From: Pectinatus haikarae
Lineage (GTDB): Bacteria > Bacillota > Negativicutes > Selenomonadales > Selenomonadaceae
DNA: 21,256 nucleotides
Direction: 5' to 3' (one strand)
NCBI RefSeq assembly: GCF_030813505.1
Contig: NZ_JAUSUE010000033.1
The notes under the pieces are model-generated. The model searched no databases and had not been told where the DNA came from. It saw only the letters and a list, made by a program, of their open reading frames with translations. A program made the translations under genes and the position numbers. This document shows, one piece after another, positions 7,973-16,212 of the stretch; within the stretch, counting starts at the first letter, position 1, and every line of letters begins with the position of its first letter.

Positions 7973-9220
7973 ATGGGGAAAATGAATAACTTTTCTGTAA
8001 ATGAAAAATTTGATAAACTAATATATGTATGTCTGATATTATTTACACTGACTTTTTATATGGATATACCTATTAATTTTATAGTATTGGCATTTGGGCT
8101 GGGACTTGTAAAAATCATTTTTATACGTACTGAAATCAGATTTAATTCCAAGCACATACAGTTCATTCTGTTCTTTTTACTCATGATATTACTATCAGTA
8201 ATATTTAACAGTGAACAATCTTTTGGAACGGGGATCAAGGCATATAAGTCTATGTACATAAGTCCATTGACGGGAATATTTTTGGCATGTTTTTTTAAAT
8301 TCAGCAAACGTCGGGCAATAGTGCTTTTATCCTGTTTTGCTGCTGTCTTATTTGTAAATGCCTTTACTGCGATTGTACAGGCTTTTTATGGGATATCTAT
8401 AGAAGATCGTGTGATAGGGTTTTTCAATGACAAGATGCTGCTGGCAGCTGCTCATATGCTTATTCTGCCAGCGACATTAGCAGTCCTTGTTTTTACTGAA
8501 AAACTGCCTACCCAATTGAGCTGTTTTTATCTTGCAACAATCCTGATTAATATACCTGCGGTAATATTGGCCAATACCAGGATAGTGTGGATTGGGTTGT
8601 CAATAGTTTATTCATTGATTTTATGTATTGGTATAAAAGATAAGATGAAAATAGCAGCGGGCATATTTGCTATGTTTATAATTGCTGCTGTAGTAATATA
8701 TGCTAATCCAATATCGCAAAATAGACTAGATTCTATTACTAATTTATCAATAAACCAGCAGACAGGATATCAATCCAATAGAGAGCGACTATTGATGTGG
8801 CAGTCTGCATGGCAGATGTTTCAGGATTATCCTGCTTTTGGGGTTGGAGTCAATAATTTCTATCAGCAATATAGGGATAAATATAAAGAGCCGACCGCTG
8901 TTGAGACACCCTGGCATGCCCATAACCTTATATTAAATTCACTGGCAGAAACAGGTGCTGTGGGAAGTGTAGGACTGATAGTTCTCTTTATTTATTTGTA
9001 TTATGATGTCATACGAACGTGGCGAAAGGATAAAAGCTTGGCTGCGGCAGTTTACTTTTTTTCGCTTTTCACCTTTAGTATTAATTTCTTGACAGATGTT
9101 TTATTCTGCGGACATTATTTAAAAATGCCGACGTATATTTTTTGGTTGATTACGGGAATATATTTATCTTTCAATAAATATATAGACATAGAGATCAAAA
9201 ACGATAATCATAATAAGTGA
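7973..9220 (+). CDS. O-antigen ligase/polymerase family membrane protein (WaaL-like, Wzy_C domain)
   Basis: This 415-residue protein has many hydrophobic segments and one large hydrophilic loop (about residues 243-320) before the last helices, the layout of the Wzy_C (O-antigen ligase) family. The loop carries the conserved region: RLLMWQSAWQMFQDYPAFGVG, then W-H315-A-H317-N318 followed by SLAETGAVG. A His in this loop is conserved in WaaL ligases. WaaL joins undecaprenyl-linked O-polysaccharide to lipid A-core in the periplasm; Wzy polymerises repeat units. I favour ligase because the operon encodes a Wzm/Wzt exporter and no Wzx. The start at 7973 has GGATGGGA about 10 bases upstream; ATG 7982 is an alternative. 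A short 27-base gap separates it from the GT8 gene. Confidence 0.82.
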   Translation: MGKMNNFSVNEKFDKLIYVCLILFTLTFYMDIPINFIVLAFGLGLVKIIFIRTEIRFNSKHIQFILFFLLMILLSVIFNSEQSFGTGIKAYKSMYISPLTGIFLACFFKFSKRRAIVLLSCFAAVLFVNAFTAIVQAFYGISIEDRVIGFFNDKMLLAAAHMLILPATLAVLVFTEKLPTQLSCFYLATILINIPAVILANTRIVWIGLSIVYSLILCIGIKDKMKIAAGIFAMFIIAAVVIYANPISQNRLDSITNLSINQQTGYQSNRERLLMWQSAWQMFQDYPAFGVGVNNFYQQYRDKYKEPTAVETPWHAHNLILNSLAETGAVGSVGLIVLFIYLYYDVIRTWRKDKSLAAAVYFFSLFTFSINFLTDVLFCGHYLKMPTYIFWLITGIYLSFNKYIDIEIKNDNHNK

Positions 9221-9253
9221 GCTTTAAAAATTGTAAAAATGTGAGTGCATACT

Positions 9254-10708
9254 ATGAAATGCGAAAAGCTGAAAACTAATAAAATAGATGATACTGTACC
9301 ATATATGATGCCTTTTTTATTGTTGGGGACGGACTATCTGGCAATTTTGACAGCACAGAAAATTGCTATGTATTTACGCCAGCATATACGTGTATTTTCC
9401 ATTTATTATTCTATGCCGGATGTTCCAAATATGTATTTCTATTTTCTGGTACCAATCGTGTTTATTGCATTTCTTTATAATTCACATATATATGTAAATA
9501 GAATGCCTTTTTGGGAAGTAATACAGAAGATATTTTATGCAGTCGTTTTGAGTATGATGGTTTGCATAATGTTAATGTACTTTGGGCATATTGCAGGTGG
9601 AGTATCAAGATTATATGTAGCATTATCAGGAATGACTGCATTTGCTTTTTTGTGCATATTTCGTTATATATTAAAAAAAATATTATTCAAATTTAATATA
9701 CTTTCAGAACCTATAATAATAATAGGCGCAGGTAAAACGGCTGAACTTGTTGTGCGACAGTTTAGTAATGATACCGGATTTGGTGTAAAAGTAGTTGGTT
9801 TCATTGATGATTCACCTGTATCAGATGATCTTCCTAAACAGTATCCTGTCTTGGGTAAGTTTTCTGAGGCTGAGTCGATAATAAAAGAAACAGGAGTTAA
9901 GACGATAATTATTGCGGCTCCAGGATTGGAAAAGTACAAGCTGCTTGAATTGGTTGATAAAATACAGCCGTTGGTAAAAGACTTGTCATTTGTACCAGAT
10001 CTAATTGGAATACCGGTTGGCAATATAGAAATACAGAGACTTTATGATGCAAAAATAATGATGCTTAGAGTCAGCAATAATATGTCCAGATGGTATAATA
10101 AACTTTTGAAGAGGACTTCTGATGTTTTGTTTGGAAATATAATTTTTATCTTGTTTGTACCTGTTTTACTTATTATCGCAATTGCAATAAAAAAAGATTC
10201 TGACGGTACTGTTTTTTATAATGCAAAGCGCATAGGGAAAAATGATAAGGAATTCACTTGCTATAAGTTTCGTACGATGTATGAGGATGCCGATGATATC
10301 CTGCGAAAATATTTGCAGGAAAATCCCGTGGTACTAAATGAGTGGAAGACATACCGTAAAATAAAGGGATATGATCCCAGAGTGACAAAGGTAGGGCGAT
10401 GGCTCAGAAAATATAGTCTTGATGAATTACCGCAAATCATAAACGTAATAAAGGGAGATATGAGCATTGTAGGACCTAGGCCTTATCTGCCAACTGAAAG
10501 ACAATCAATGGGGAATCATCTGAATACTATAAAGGAAAATTTGCCGGGAATAACAGGCTTGTGGCAAGTTAGTGGAAGAAATGAAGTATCTTTCACGGAC
10601 AGGTTGCTCATGGACACATGGTACATACAAAATTGGTCTATTTGGATAGATATAGTATTGATATATAAAACTGTATTTGTAGTTTTATATAAAAAGGGAG
10701 CATATTGA
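9254..10708 (+). CDS. Undecaprenyl-phosphate hexose-1-phosphate transferase (WbaP/WcaJ family)
   Basis: This is a polyisoprenylphosphate hexose-1-phosphate transferase of 484 residues, the enzyme that starts a glycan by moving a sugar phosphate onto undecaprenyl phosphate. It has four to five N-terminal membrane helices (about 12-140), a nucleotide-binding-like domain (about 150-250, with IIIIGAGKTAELV), and the bacterial sugar transferase domain (286-484). The last has a membrane-entering segment, the catalytic SLDELPQ (D390-E391), VGPRP, PGITGLWQVSGR, and a KKGAY end typical of WbaP. The sugar (galactose, glucose or other) cannot be told apart. The start at ATG 9254 has a weak GTGAG site; GTG 9245 is possible. 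An initiating enzyme of this type beside Wzm/Wzt is less common than WecA. Confidence 0.9.
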   Translation: MKCEKLKTNKIDDTVPYMMPFLLLGTDYLAILTAQKIAMYLRQHIRVFSIYYSMPDVPNMYFYFLVPIVFIAFLYNSHIYVNRMPFWEVIQKIFYAVVLSMMVCIMLMYFGHIAGGVSRLYVALSGMTAFAFLCIFRYILKKILFKFNILSEPIIIIGAGKTAELVVRQFSNDTGFGVKVVGFIDDSPVSDDLPKQYPVLGKFSEAESIIKETGVKTIIIAAPGLEKYKLLELVDKIQPLVKDLSFVPDLIGIPVGNIEIQRLYDAKIMMLRVSNNMSRWYNKLLKRTSDVLFGNIIFILFVPVLLIIAIAIKKDSDGTVFYNAKRIGKNDKEFTCYKFRTMYEDADDILRKYLQENPVVLNEWKTYRKIKGYDPRVTKVGRWLRKYSLDELPQIINVIKGDMSIVGPRPYLPTERQSMGNHLNTIKENLPGITGLWQVSGRNEVSFTDRLLMDTWYIQNWSIWIDIVLIYKTVFVVLYKKGAY

Positions 10709-10723
10709 ATAGGGGAATTTTTG

Positions 10724-11761
10724 ATGAAAATAATAATTCTTGCAGGGGGTAATGGGACGCGATTATTTCCACTTTCCTGCGATAGAAAACCAAAGCAATT
10801 TTTAAAAATAGATACAAAAATGTCATTATTAGCGGAAACGATAAACCGATTTCGTGAAATTGTAGCACCTGAAGATATAATAATTGTTACCGGTAATAAA
10901 TATGTTAATATGATAGAAAAAGAGTTAGCAACATATAATATGGGCAGCATACATATTATATCAGAGCCGATGAGAAGAAATACTGCACCCGCAATAGGAT
11001 TGGCTGTGAAATACTGTAGGGAAATTTTAAGATGTTCTGAAGATGAGGTTTTATTTGTATCTACATCGGATCATATTATAAGACCTAAGGATTTGTTTAA
11101 CAGGGCAGTATTGAAAGCGGTTGAATTTGCTGCCAGGGGCAAATTTGTTACTTTTGGCGTACAACCAAACAAGCCAGAAACTGGATTTGGGTATATTGAA
11201 GTTGGTAATGATTTAAATGGAGCTTATATTACTAAAGCTTTTAAGGAAAAACCAGATGCAGTAACTGCTGAGAAGTATTTATTAAGTGGTAGATTTTACT
11301 GGAATTCTGGCATGTTTGCATTTACTTGCGGTACATATTTAAAGGAACTTTTTCAATATGCACCCAAAATAGCAAGGTTATTAAAAACTGATTATGCTCA
11401 AGTAGTCAAGAATTTTGTGGATATGCCTGATATTTCTGTTGATTATGCAGTTGCTGAAAAATCACGAATAGGAGTTACCATACCATTATCATTATATTGG
11501 AGTGATGTTGGTTCGTGGGATTCAGTTTATGATGTATTAAATAAAGATGAAAACGGCAATGTGATAAAGGGAAATGCAGTCACTATAAATTGTAAAAATA
11601 ATTTGTTCTTTAGTAAAAAATATGTAATAGCTGGAATAGATATCAATGATACAATAATTGTCGAAAATGAAAATGTAATATTAGTGTCTAAACGTGGTGA
11701 AACACAGAAAGTAAAAAAGATAGTAGAAAAAATAAGAGATAATAAATATAATTATAAATAG
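10724..11761 (+). CDS. manC: Mannose-1-phosphate guanylyltransferase (ManC, single-domain)
   Basis: This 345-residue enzyme makes GDP-mannose from mannose-1-phosphate and GTP. The nucleotidyltransferase signature is at the start (LAGGNGTRLFPLS, residues 6-18, then KPKQFLKI). RNTAPAIGLA, STSDHII, GFGYIEVG, FKEKPD, WNSGMFAF and WSDVGSWDS are all present, as in ManC. It stops after the nucleotidyltransferase and short beta-helix part and lacks the C-terminal phosphomannose isomerase domain of long (about 470 residue) ManC/AlgA, so isomerase and phosphomannomutase must be encoded elsewhere. The ATG at 10724 has AGGGGAA 8-13 bases upstream. Its place between the initiating transferase and a GDP-mannose-type GT4 says the polysaccharide contains mannose or a GDP-mannose-derived sugar; no gmd or fcl is in the window. 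Confidence 0.92.
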   Translation: MKIIILAGGNGTRLFPLSCDRKPKQFLKIDTKMSLLAETINRFREIVAPEDIIIVTGNKYVNMIEKELATYNMGSIHIISEPMRRNTAPAIGLAVKYCREILRCSEDEVLFVSTSDHIIRPKDLFNRAVLKAVEFAARGKFVTFGVQPNKPETGFGYIEVGNDLNGAYITKAFKEKPDAVTAEKYLLSGRFYWNSGMFAFTCGTYLKELFQYAPKIARLLKTDYAQVVKNFVDMPDISVDYAVAEKSRIGVTIPLSLYWSDVGSWDSVYDVLNKDENGNVIKGNAVTINCKNNLFFSKKYVIAGIDINDTIIVENENVILVSKRGETQKVKKIVEKIRDNKYNYK

Positions 11762-11771
11762 GTGTGATTTT

Positions 11772-12896
11772 ATGAGAATCGCTGTAGTCTGTGATTGGCT
11801 GGTTGTGTATGCAGGAGCAGAGCGCGTATTGGAAGAAATATTAAACATTTATCCAGATGCAGATTTGTTTTGTGTGGTTGACTTTCTTGAAGAGAGCCAG
11901 CGTGGATTTATAAAAAATAAGAAAACTCATTCTACGTTTGTTCAAAAGTTACCAATGGCCAAATCAAAATATAGATATTATTTACCTTTTATGCCAATAG
12001 CAATAGAGCAACTGGATGTTTCAGAATATGATATAGTGATTTCTTCATCTCATGCTGTGGCTAAAGGTATATTGACAGGACCGGGACAGTTACACGTATG
12101 CTATGTACACACCCCTATAAGATATGCATGGGATTTACAGCATGAATATCTAAAAGATGCTAATTTAACAAAGGGGATAAAGAGCTGGATTACACGAATA
12201 GTTTTACATTATATAAGAATGTGGGATTATAGGACTGCTAATGGCGTAGATTATTTTGTAGCAAATTCTAATTTTATAGCTGAAAGAGTAAAAAAAATAT
12301 ACAATAGAAAATCGGAAGTAATATATCCACCAATTGATATAAATAAATTTGAAGTAAGAAATACTAAAGAAGATTTTTATTTGACTGTATCCAGAATGGT
12401 GTCATATAAAAAAATTAATCTCATAGTAGAGGCTTTTAACGGAATGCCTAATAAAAAATTAGTCGTTATAGGTGATGGACCAGAATATAAGAATATTAAG
12501 GATATGTGTGGACCTAATATCATACTAATGGGATATCAGATTGATGACGTTTTACATGAATATATGAAAAATGCTAAAGCTTTTATTTTTGCGGCACGAG
12601 AAGATTTTGGTATAGTTATGGTCGAAGCCCAAGCATGTGGTACACCTGTTATTGCATATGGAAAAGGCGGCGCGTTGGAAATAGTAAAAAATGGCAGAGA
12701 TAACACGGCTGCTACAGGTTCTTTTTTTTATGAACAGTCGGCTGATAGTATTAGAAAAGCGATAAATACTTTTGAAAATATTGAAGAGTCATCTATAACA
12801 GCAAATAATTGCAGAAAGAATGCAGAAAAATTTTCAGTTGATATATTCAGATGTAAATTTAAGGAATTTGTTGATGAATGTTTCAACAACATATAG
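11772..12896 (+). CDS. GT4 glycosyltransferase, WbaZ/mannosyltransferase-like
   Basis: This 374-residue GT-B enzyme of family GT4 resembles WbaZ-type mannosyltransferases of O-antigen clusters. Its N-terminal domain begins MRIAVVCDWLVVYAGAERVLEE, then has CYVHTPIRYAWDL, both marks of this subgroup. The C-terminal nucleotide-sugar domain has the E-x7-E motif (E277 to E285 in REDFGIVMVEA) and GKGGALEIV. The start has AGGTGTG about 6 bases upstream and lies 10 bases after manC. GDP-mannose as donor is inferred from the subgroup and the neighbouring manC. It has no signal peptide or membrane helix and should work at the cytoplasmic side on lipid-linked glycan. Confidence 0.87.
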   Translation: MRIAVVCDWLVVYAGAERVLEEILNIYPDADLFCVVDFLEESQRGFIKNKKTHSTFVQKLPMAKSKYRYYLPFMPIAIEQLDVSEYDIVISSSHAVAKGILTGPGQLHVCYVHTPIRYAWDLQHEYLKDANLTKGIKSWITRIVLHYIRMWDYRTANGVDYFVANSNFIAERVKKIYNRKSEVIYPPIDINKFEVRNTKEDFYLTVSRMVSYKKINLIVEAFNGMPNKKLVVIGDGPEYKNIKDMCGPNIILMGYQIDDVLHEYMKNAKAFIFAAREDFGIVMVEAQACGTPVIAYGKGGALEIVKNGRDNTAATGSFFYEQSADSIRKAINTFENIEESSITANNCRKNAEKFSVDIFRCKFKEFVDECFNNI

Positions 12897-12909
12897 AAAA
12901 GGGATATGA

Positions 12910-13680
12910 ATGTTAAAAAATAGAACTAATTATTATTTGGATTTAATAAAAGTTTTAGTTATAAAAGAATTGAAAGTTCGCTATAAAAATACAATAGGTG
13001 GCTACTTATGGTCGGTAGCAAATCCATTGGTTTTTGCACTAACCTTTTTTATTGCTTTTAGACATACTTTAAAAGTGGACGTTGATAATTATATATTATA
13101 TCTATTGGCGGGATTGTTCCCCTGGCAATTTTTTGCTAATGCTGTGAATCAGGCTCCGAGTATGTTTTTATCTAATGCGTGTTTGATAAAAAAAGTTATA
13201 TTTCCACGCTATTTGTTAATAATAGGACTAGTAGGTAATCATGCAGTTCATTTTTTTTGTACATTTCCAATAATGCTGGGATTAATGTTATTTTTTAAAA
13301 CATATCCTACAATTGAAGTTTTACCGGGAGTGATAATGTTGTTTATTAGTCAGACAGTATTGATTGTCGGACTATCCCTATTTTTGTCCACCTTAAATCT
13401 ATTTTTTCGTGATATGGAAAATTTGACAATGGTAATATGTAATTTGTTATTTTATCTGTCTCCAGTATTGTACAAACTTGATATGATCCCAGCAGAATAT
13501 CAAACAATAATATGGCTTAATCCTATGACTGTAATGGTCGAATTGTGGCATGAAATTTTATTGAATAGTTATTTTAATGTGACGCTATTTACGTATTCAT
13601 CTATGTATAATATTGGGATATTTTTATTGGGTATAATTGTTTACAATAAAATGGAAAAGAGGTTTGCAGAGGTTGTTTAA
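12910..13680 (+). CDS. wzm: O-polysaccharide ABC exporter permease (Wzm)
   Basis: This 256-residue ABC-2 type permease forms the channel that moves undecaprenyl-linked O-polysaccharide across the inner membrane. Near the N terminus it has KELKVRYKNTIGGYLWSVANP (residues 19-39), the amphipathic gate and first helix typical of Wzm, KpsM and TagG. About six hydrophobic segments follow (roughly 36-52, 58-76, 100-127, 137-162, 172-190, 234-250). The block YLSPVLYKLDMIP with LNPM after it is a family mark. AAAAGGG lies just upstream of the ATG. The gene overlaps the ATPase gene, which encodes its obligate partner. Capsule or teichoic acid export is an alternative; the nearby WaaL and LPS core enzymes favour O-antigen. 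Confidence 0.9.
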   Translation: MLKNRTNYYLDLIKVLVIKELKVRYKNTIGGYLWSVANPLVFALTFFIAFRHTLKVDVDNYILYLLAGLFPWQFFANAVNQAPSMFLSNACLIKKVIFPRYLLIIGLVGNHAVHFFCTFPIMLGLMLFFKTYPTIEVLPGVIMLFISQTVLIVGLSLFLSTLNLFFRDMENLTMVICNLLFYLSPVLYKLDMIPAEYQTIIWLNPMTVMVELWHEILLNSYFNVTLFTYSSMYNIGIFLLGIIVYNKMEKRFAEVV

Positions 13681-14455
13681 AGATGATATAGCTATTGAAT
13701 TTGTGAATGTAACAAAAAAATATATTATAAATAATGCTTTTCAACAAGGCATAAAAGGCTTTATATTAAATATGCTTAAACCATCTTATCATAGAAGTAA
13801 TATATATACTGCTATTACAGATATGAATTTTTGTGTTAAAAAGGGGGAGAGCTTTGGCTTAATTGGTAAAAATGGAGCAGGTAAGAGTACTACTTTAGGT
13901 CTTATTGCGAGGGTTCTTTATCCCACTGTAGGAAAGATAACGGTAAATGGTCGTGTTGCACCTCTGTTAGAATTGGGAGCAGGTTTTCATACAGATTTAA
14001 CGGGCAGGGAAAATGCCATGATAAATGGTGTTTTATTAGGATTGACAATAGACGAAGTAAAAGAAAAAATGGATAAAATAATAAATTTTTCAGGATTAGG
14101 GCATTTTATTGATTTACCAGTACGGACATATTCTACAGGAATGCTTGTAAGATTGGGATTTTCTGTGGCTATAAATACAAATCCAGATATTCTATTAGTC
14201 GATGAAGTATTAGCGGTAGGAGATGCTGAATTCCAAGAAAAATGTATTAATGCTATGCAAAATTTTAAGAAACAAGGAGTAACTATCGTTTTTGTTAGTC
14301 ACGCATTGAAGGCTGCAGAGATAATATGTGATCGTATAGCATATATTGATAATCATAAAATAATAGGAATAGGGACACCACATGAGATGATGGAAATATA
14401 TATGAAGGAACATGGTAATTATTCTTCCAATAAAGAGGACAAAAGGGATGCTTAA
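13673..14455 (+). CDS. wzt: O-polysaccharide ABC exporter ATP-binding protein (Wzt) without carbohydrate-binding domain
   Basis: This is the ATPase partner of Wzm. From TTG 13673 it has 260 residues: Walker A GKNGAGKST (65-73), the divergent signature YSTGM (S154-G156) typical of this exporter class, Walker B LLVDEVLAVGD (D177-E178) and an SHA switch histidine. It ends about 15 residues after the ATPase fold, so the C-terminal Wzt carbohydrate-binding domain (well over 100 residues in WbdD-type systems) is absent. Galactan-type Wzt proteins and KpsT/TagH also lack it. I chose 13673 because the protein then opens MFKDDIAIEFVNVTKKY like relatives and AGAGG lies 10 bases upstream; TTG 13637 is possible. 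Start and stop overlap both neighbours by 8 bases. Confidence 0.88.
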   Translation: MFKDDIAIEFVNVTKKYIINNAFQQGIKGFILNMLKPSYHRSNIYTAITDMNFCVKKGESFGLIGKNGAGKSTTLGLIARVLYPTVGKITVNGRVAPLLELGAGFHTDLTGRENAMINGVLLGLTIDEVKEKMDKIINFSGLGHFIDLPVRTYSTGMLVRLGFSVAINTNPDILLVDEVLAVGDAEFQEKCINAMQNFKKQGVTIVFVSHALKAAEIICDRIAYIDNHKIIGIGTPHEMMEIYMKEHGNYSSNKEDKRDA

Positions 14456-16211
14456 TATTATACACAAGTGTATTTTTTATTTAGCAGAACTATTGGAGCA
14501 TCGTAATATATCGTCTTTTTCTGAAATTTTATGTGAAAATGAAAAGAGAGAACAGGAAGATATATCGCGTGAGCAAGTACAAAAAATAAGAGAAATGTTA
14601 ATATATGCATATACCTATATCCCTTATTATAAAAACTTATTTGACTCAATTGATTTCAAACCAGGACAATTTATAAAAATAAATGATTTGAAAAAAATTC
14701 CATACTTGACGAAAGATATTATTAAAAATAATGAAAAACTATTTATTAACAAAGATAATAACAAAAAAATAATAGCAAGAAAAACAGGCGGTTCGACAGG
14801 AAGAAAATTAATTGTTTACTATGGACAACGGTCATTGGATATCACGGCAGCTGTTCATCAGCGTTGTATGGGGTGGTGTGGAAAACTTTTAGGAGAAAGG
14901 GAAATACATTTATCATCTAAGACAATTGAACAGAGAAAAATACCAATTAAAGATAGAAGAAAAGAACATTTTAAATGTTTGGCAATGAACAGAGAAAATG
15001 TATTTCTTGATATTTTTGATGATAAAAATATTAAAGATATTTTATATAAAATAAAATCTATGAAAGCTGTATTAATACAAGGATTCCCATCAATTGCATA
15101 TAATTTAGCAAGTTTTGCTCAAGAAAATGACATAGATGTAAAAGGAACATTCAAATATTATGAATCTACTGGTGAAACTTTATATGACTTTCAACGGGAA
15201 AAAATAGAAAAGATTTTTGGATGTGAAGTTTATGACCGTTACGGGGATGCAGAGTTTGGTGTAATAGCGCACGAATGTGCAAATCATAATGGACTGCATA
15301 TTATGGAAGACGTAGTATTTGTAGAATCTGAACCATCCAAAGAAATAGGTTCAATGGGTGAGATTATAGTGACGACACTAACTAATTATACAATGCCTCT
15401 CATACGGTATAAAACAGGAGATTTAGGAGAAATTTCTCAAGAAAATTGTTCATGTGGATTACCTTTCAGAAAGATAATAAATATGAGTGGCAGAATACAC
15501 GACTTTTTGAAAATTGCCGATGGTAAGAATGTGTCTACTAGTTTTATACTAGACATATTAGATAAATATAATGGAATTAGGAATTTTCAAATTAGGTTAA
15601 AAGCTAATGTCCTTGAGTTTCTCGTCATTCCTGATGATAATTTCACATTAGACGTAATAAAAGCCATACAAGAAGAATTAAATATTAAGTTGGGTTTATT
15701 GGTGGATATTTATTTAATTGACAAACTGTATTTAACACCTATGGGAAAATATAGATATTTATTTCCGGAAGACATTGAATTGAGGAAAATATTATGCTTA
15801 GCTAGATATGAATATGGTAGTATATATAATAACAGTAGCAAGAATTCTTTTATTAAAATTAGTTCTATGCTTTGCATAGACGGATTTAATGAATTAGAAA
15901 TAACGCCAGATAATAATTTTATATGGAGTAAATGTAATGCGAAAGTATGTTTTGAAGAAAAAAATCCTTATATAGAAATATTAAGTTCTGTAAATACTGA
16001 TCAGGTATTGCAAATTTGTAATAATGATGGAGTAGTAAAGCAAAAGATAAATTTAAGTCGTGGGTGGGATAAGTATACTATAAATGCAAACAATGGTGAA
16101 ATTATATTGCTAAAAATAAATCATCCAATATCAGCAGCAGAAAAAAAGGGAGATAAAAGAGAATTAGGAATAGGTTTTCGAGAAATATTAAACAATGATA
16201 GGGGAAAATAG
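14448..16211 (+). CDS. CapK/PaaK-like adenylate-forming enzyme with C-terminal beta-rich domain
   Basis: This 587-residue protein has two parts. Residues about 1-450 match the phenylacetate-CoA ligase/CapK family of AMP-forming enzymes: TGGSTGRK (113-120) is the phosphate-binding loop, YDRYGDAEFG (262-271) takes the place of the usual YGxTE, and PLIRYKTGDLG is the hinge-region motif. CapK-like members sit in many polysaccharide clusters, mostly with unknown substrates. Residues about 463-587 are an extra domain with GFNELE (479-484), an IW pair, a GW motif and DKRELGIGF (569-577). From memory this layout resembles a beta-sandwich appended to some bacterial glycosyltransferases. The ATG at 14448 overlaps wzt by 8 bases, with GAGGA upstream. 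A role in activating an acid that decorates the glycan is inference. Confidence 0.8.
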   Translation: MLNIIHKCIFYLAELLEHRNISSFSEILCENEKREQEDISREQVQKIREMLIYAYTYIPYYKNLFDSIDFKPGQFIKINDLKKIPYLTKDIIKNNEKLFINKDNNKKIIARKTGGSTGRKLIVYYGQRSLDITAAVHQRCMGWCGKLLGEREIHLSSKTIEQRKIPIKDRRKEHFKCLAMNRENVFLDIFDDKNIKDILYKIKSMKAVLIQGFPSIAYNLASFAQENDIDVKGTFKYYESTGETLYDFQREKIEKIFGCEVYDRYGDAEFGVIAHECANHNGLHIMEDVVFVESEPSKEIGSMGEIIVTTLTNYTMPLIRYKTGDLGEISQENCSCGLPFRKIINMSGRIHDFLKIADGKNVSTSFILDILDKYNGIRNFQIRLKANVLEFLVIPDDNFTLDVIKAIQEELNIKLGLLVDIYLIDKLYLTPMGKYRYLFPEDIELRKILCLARYEYGSIYNNSSKNSFIKISSMLCIDGFNELEITPDNNFIWSKCNAKVCFEEKNPYIEILSSVNTDQVLQICNNDGVVKQKINLSRGWDKYTINANNGEIILLKINHPISAAEKKGDKRELGIGFREILNNDRGK

Positions 16212-16212
16212 A

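Noticed and set aside
13673..14455. Frameshift or truncation as the reason for the short Wzt
   Set aside because: The stop sits in an 8-base overlap with a well-placed start of the next gene, and the next frame encodes a different, intact protein, so the short form appears natural.
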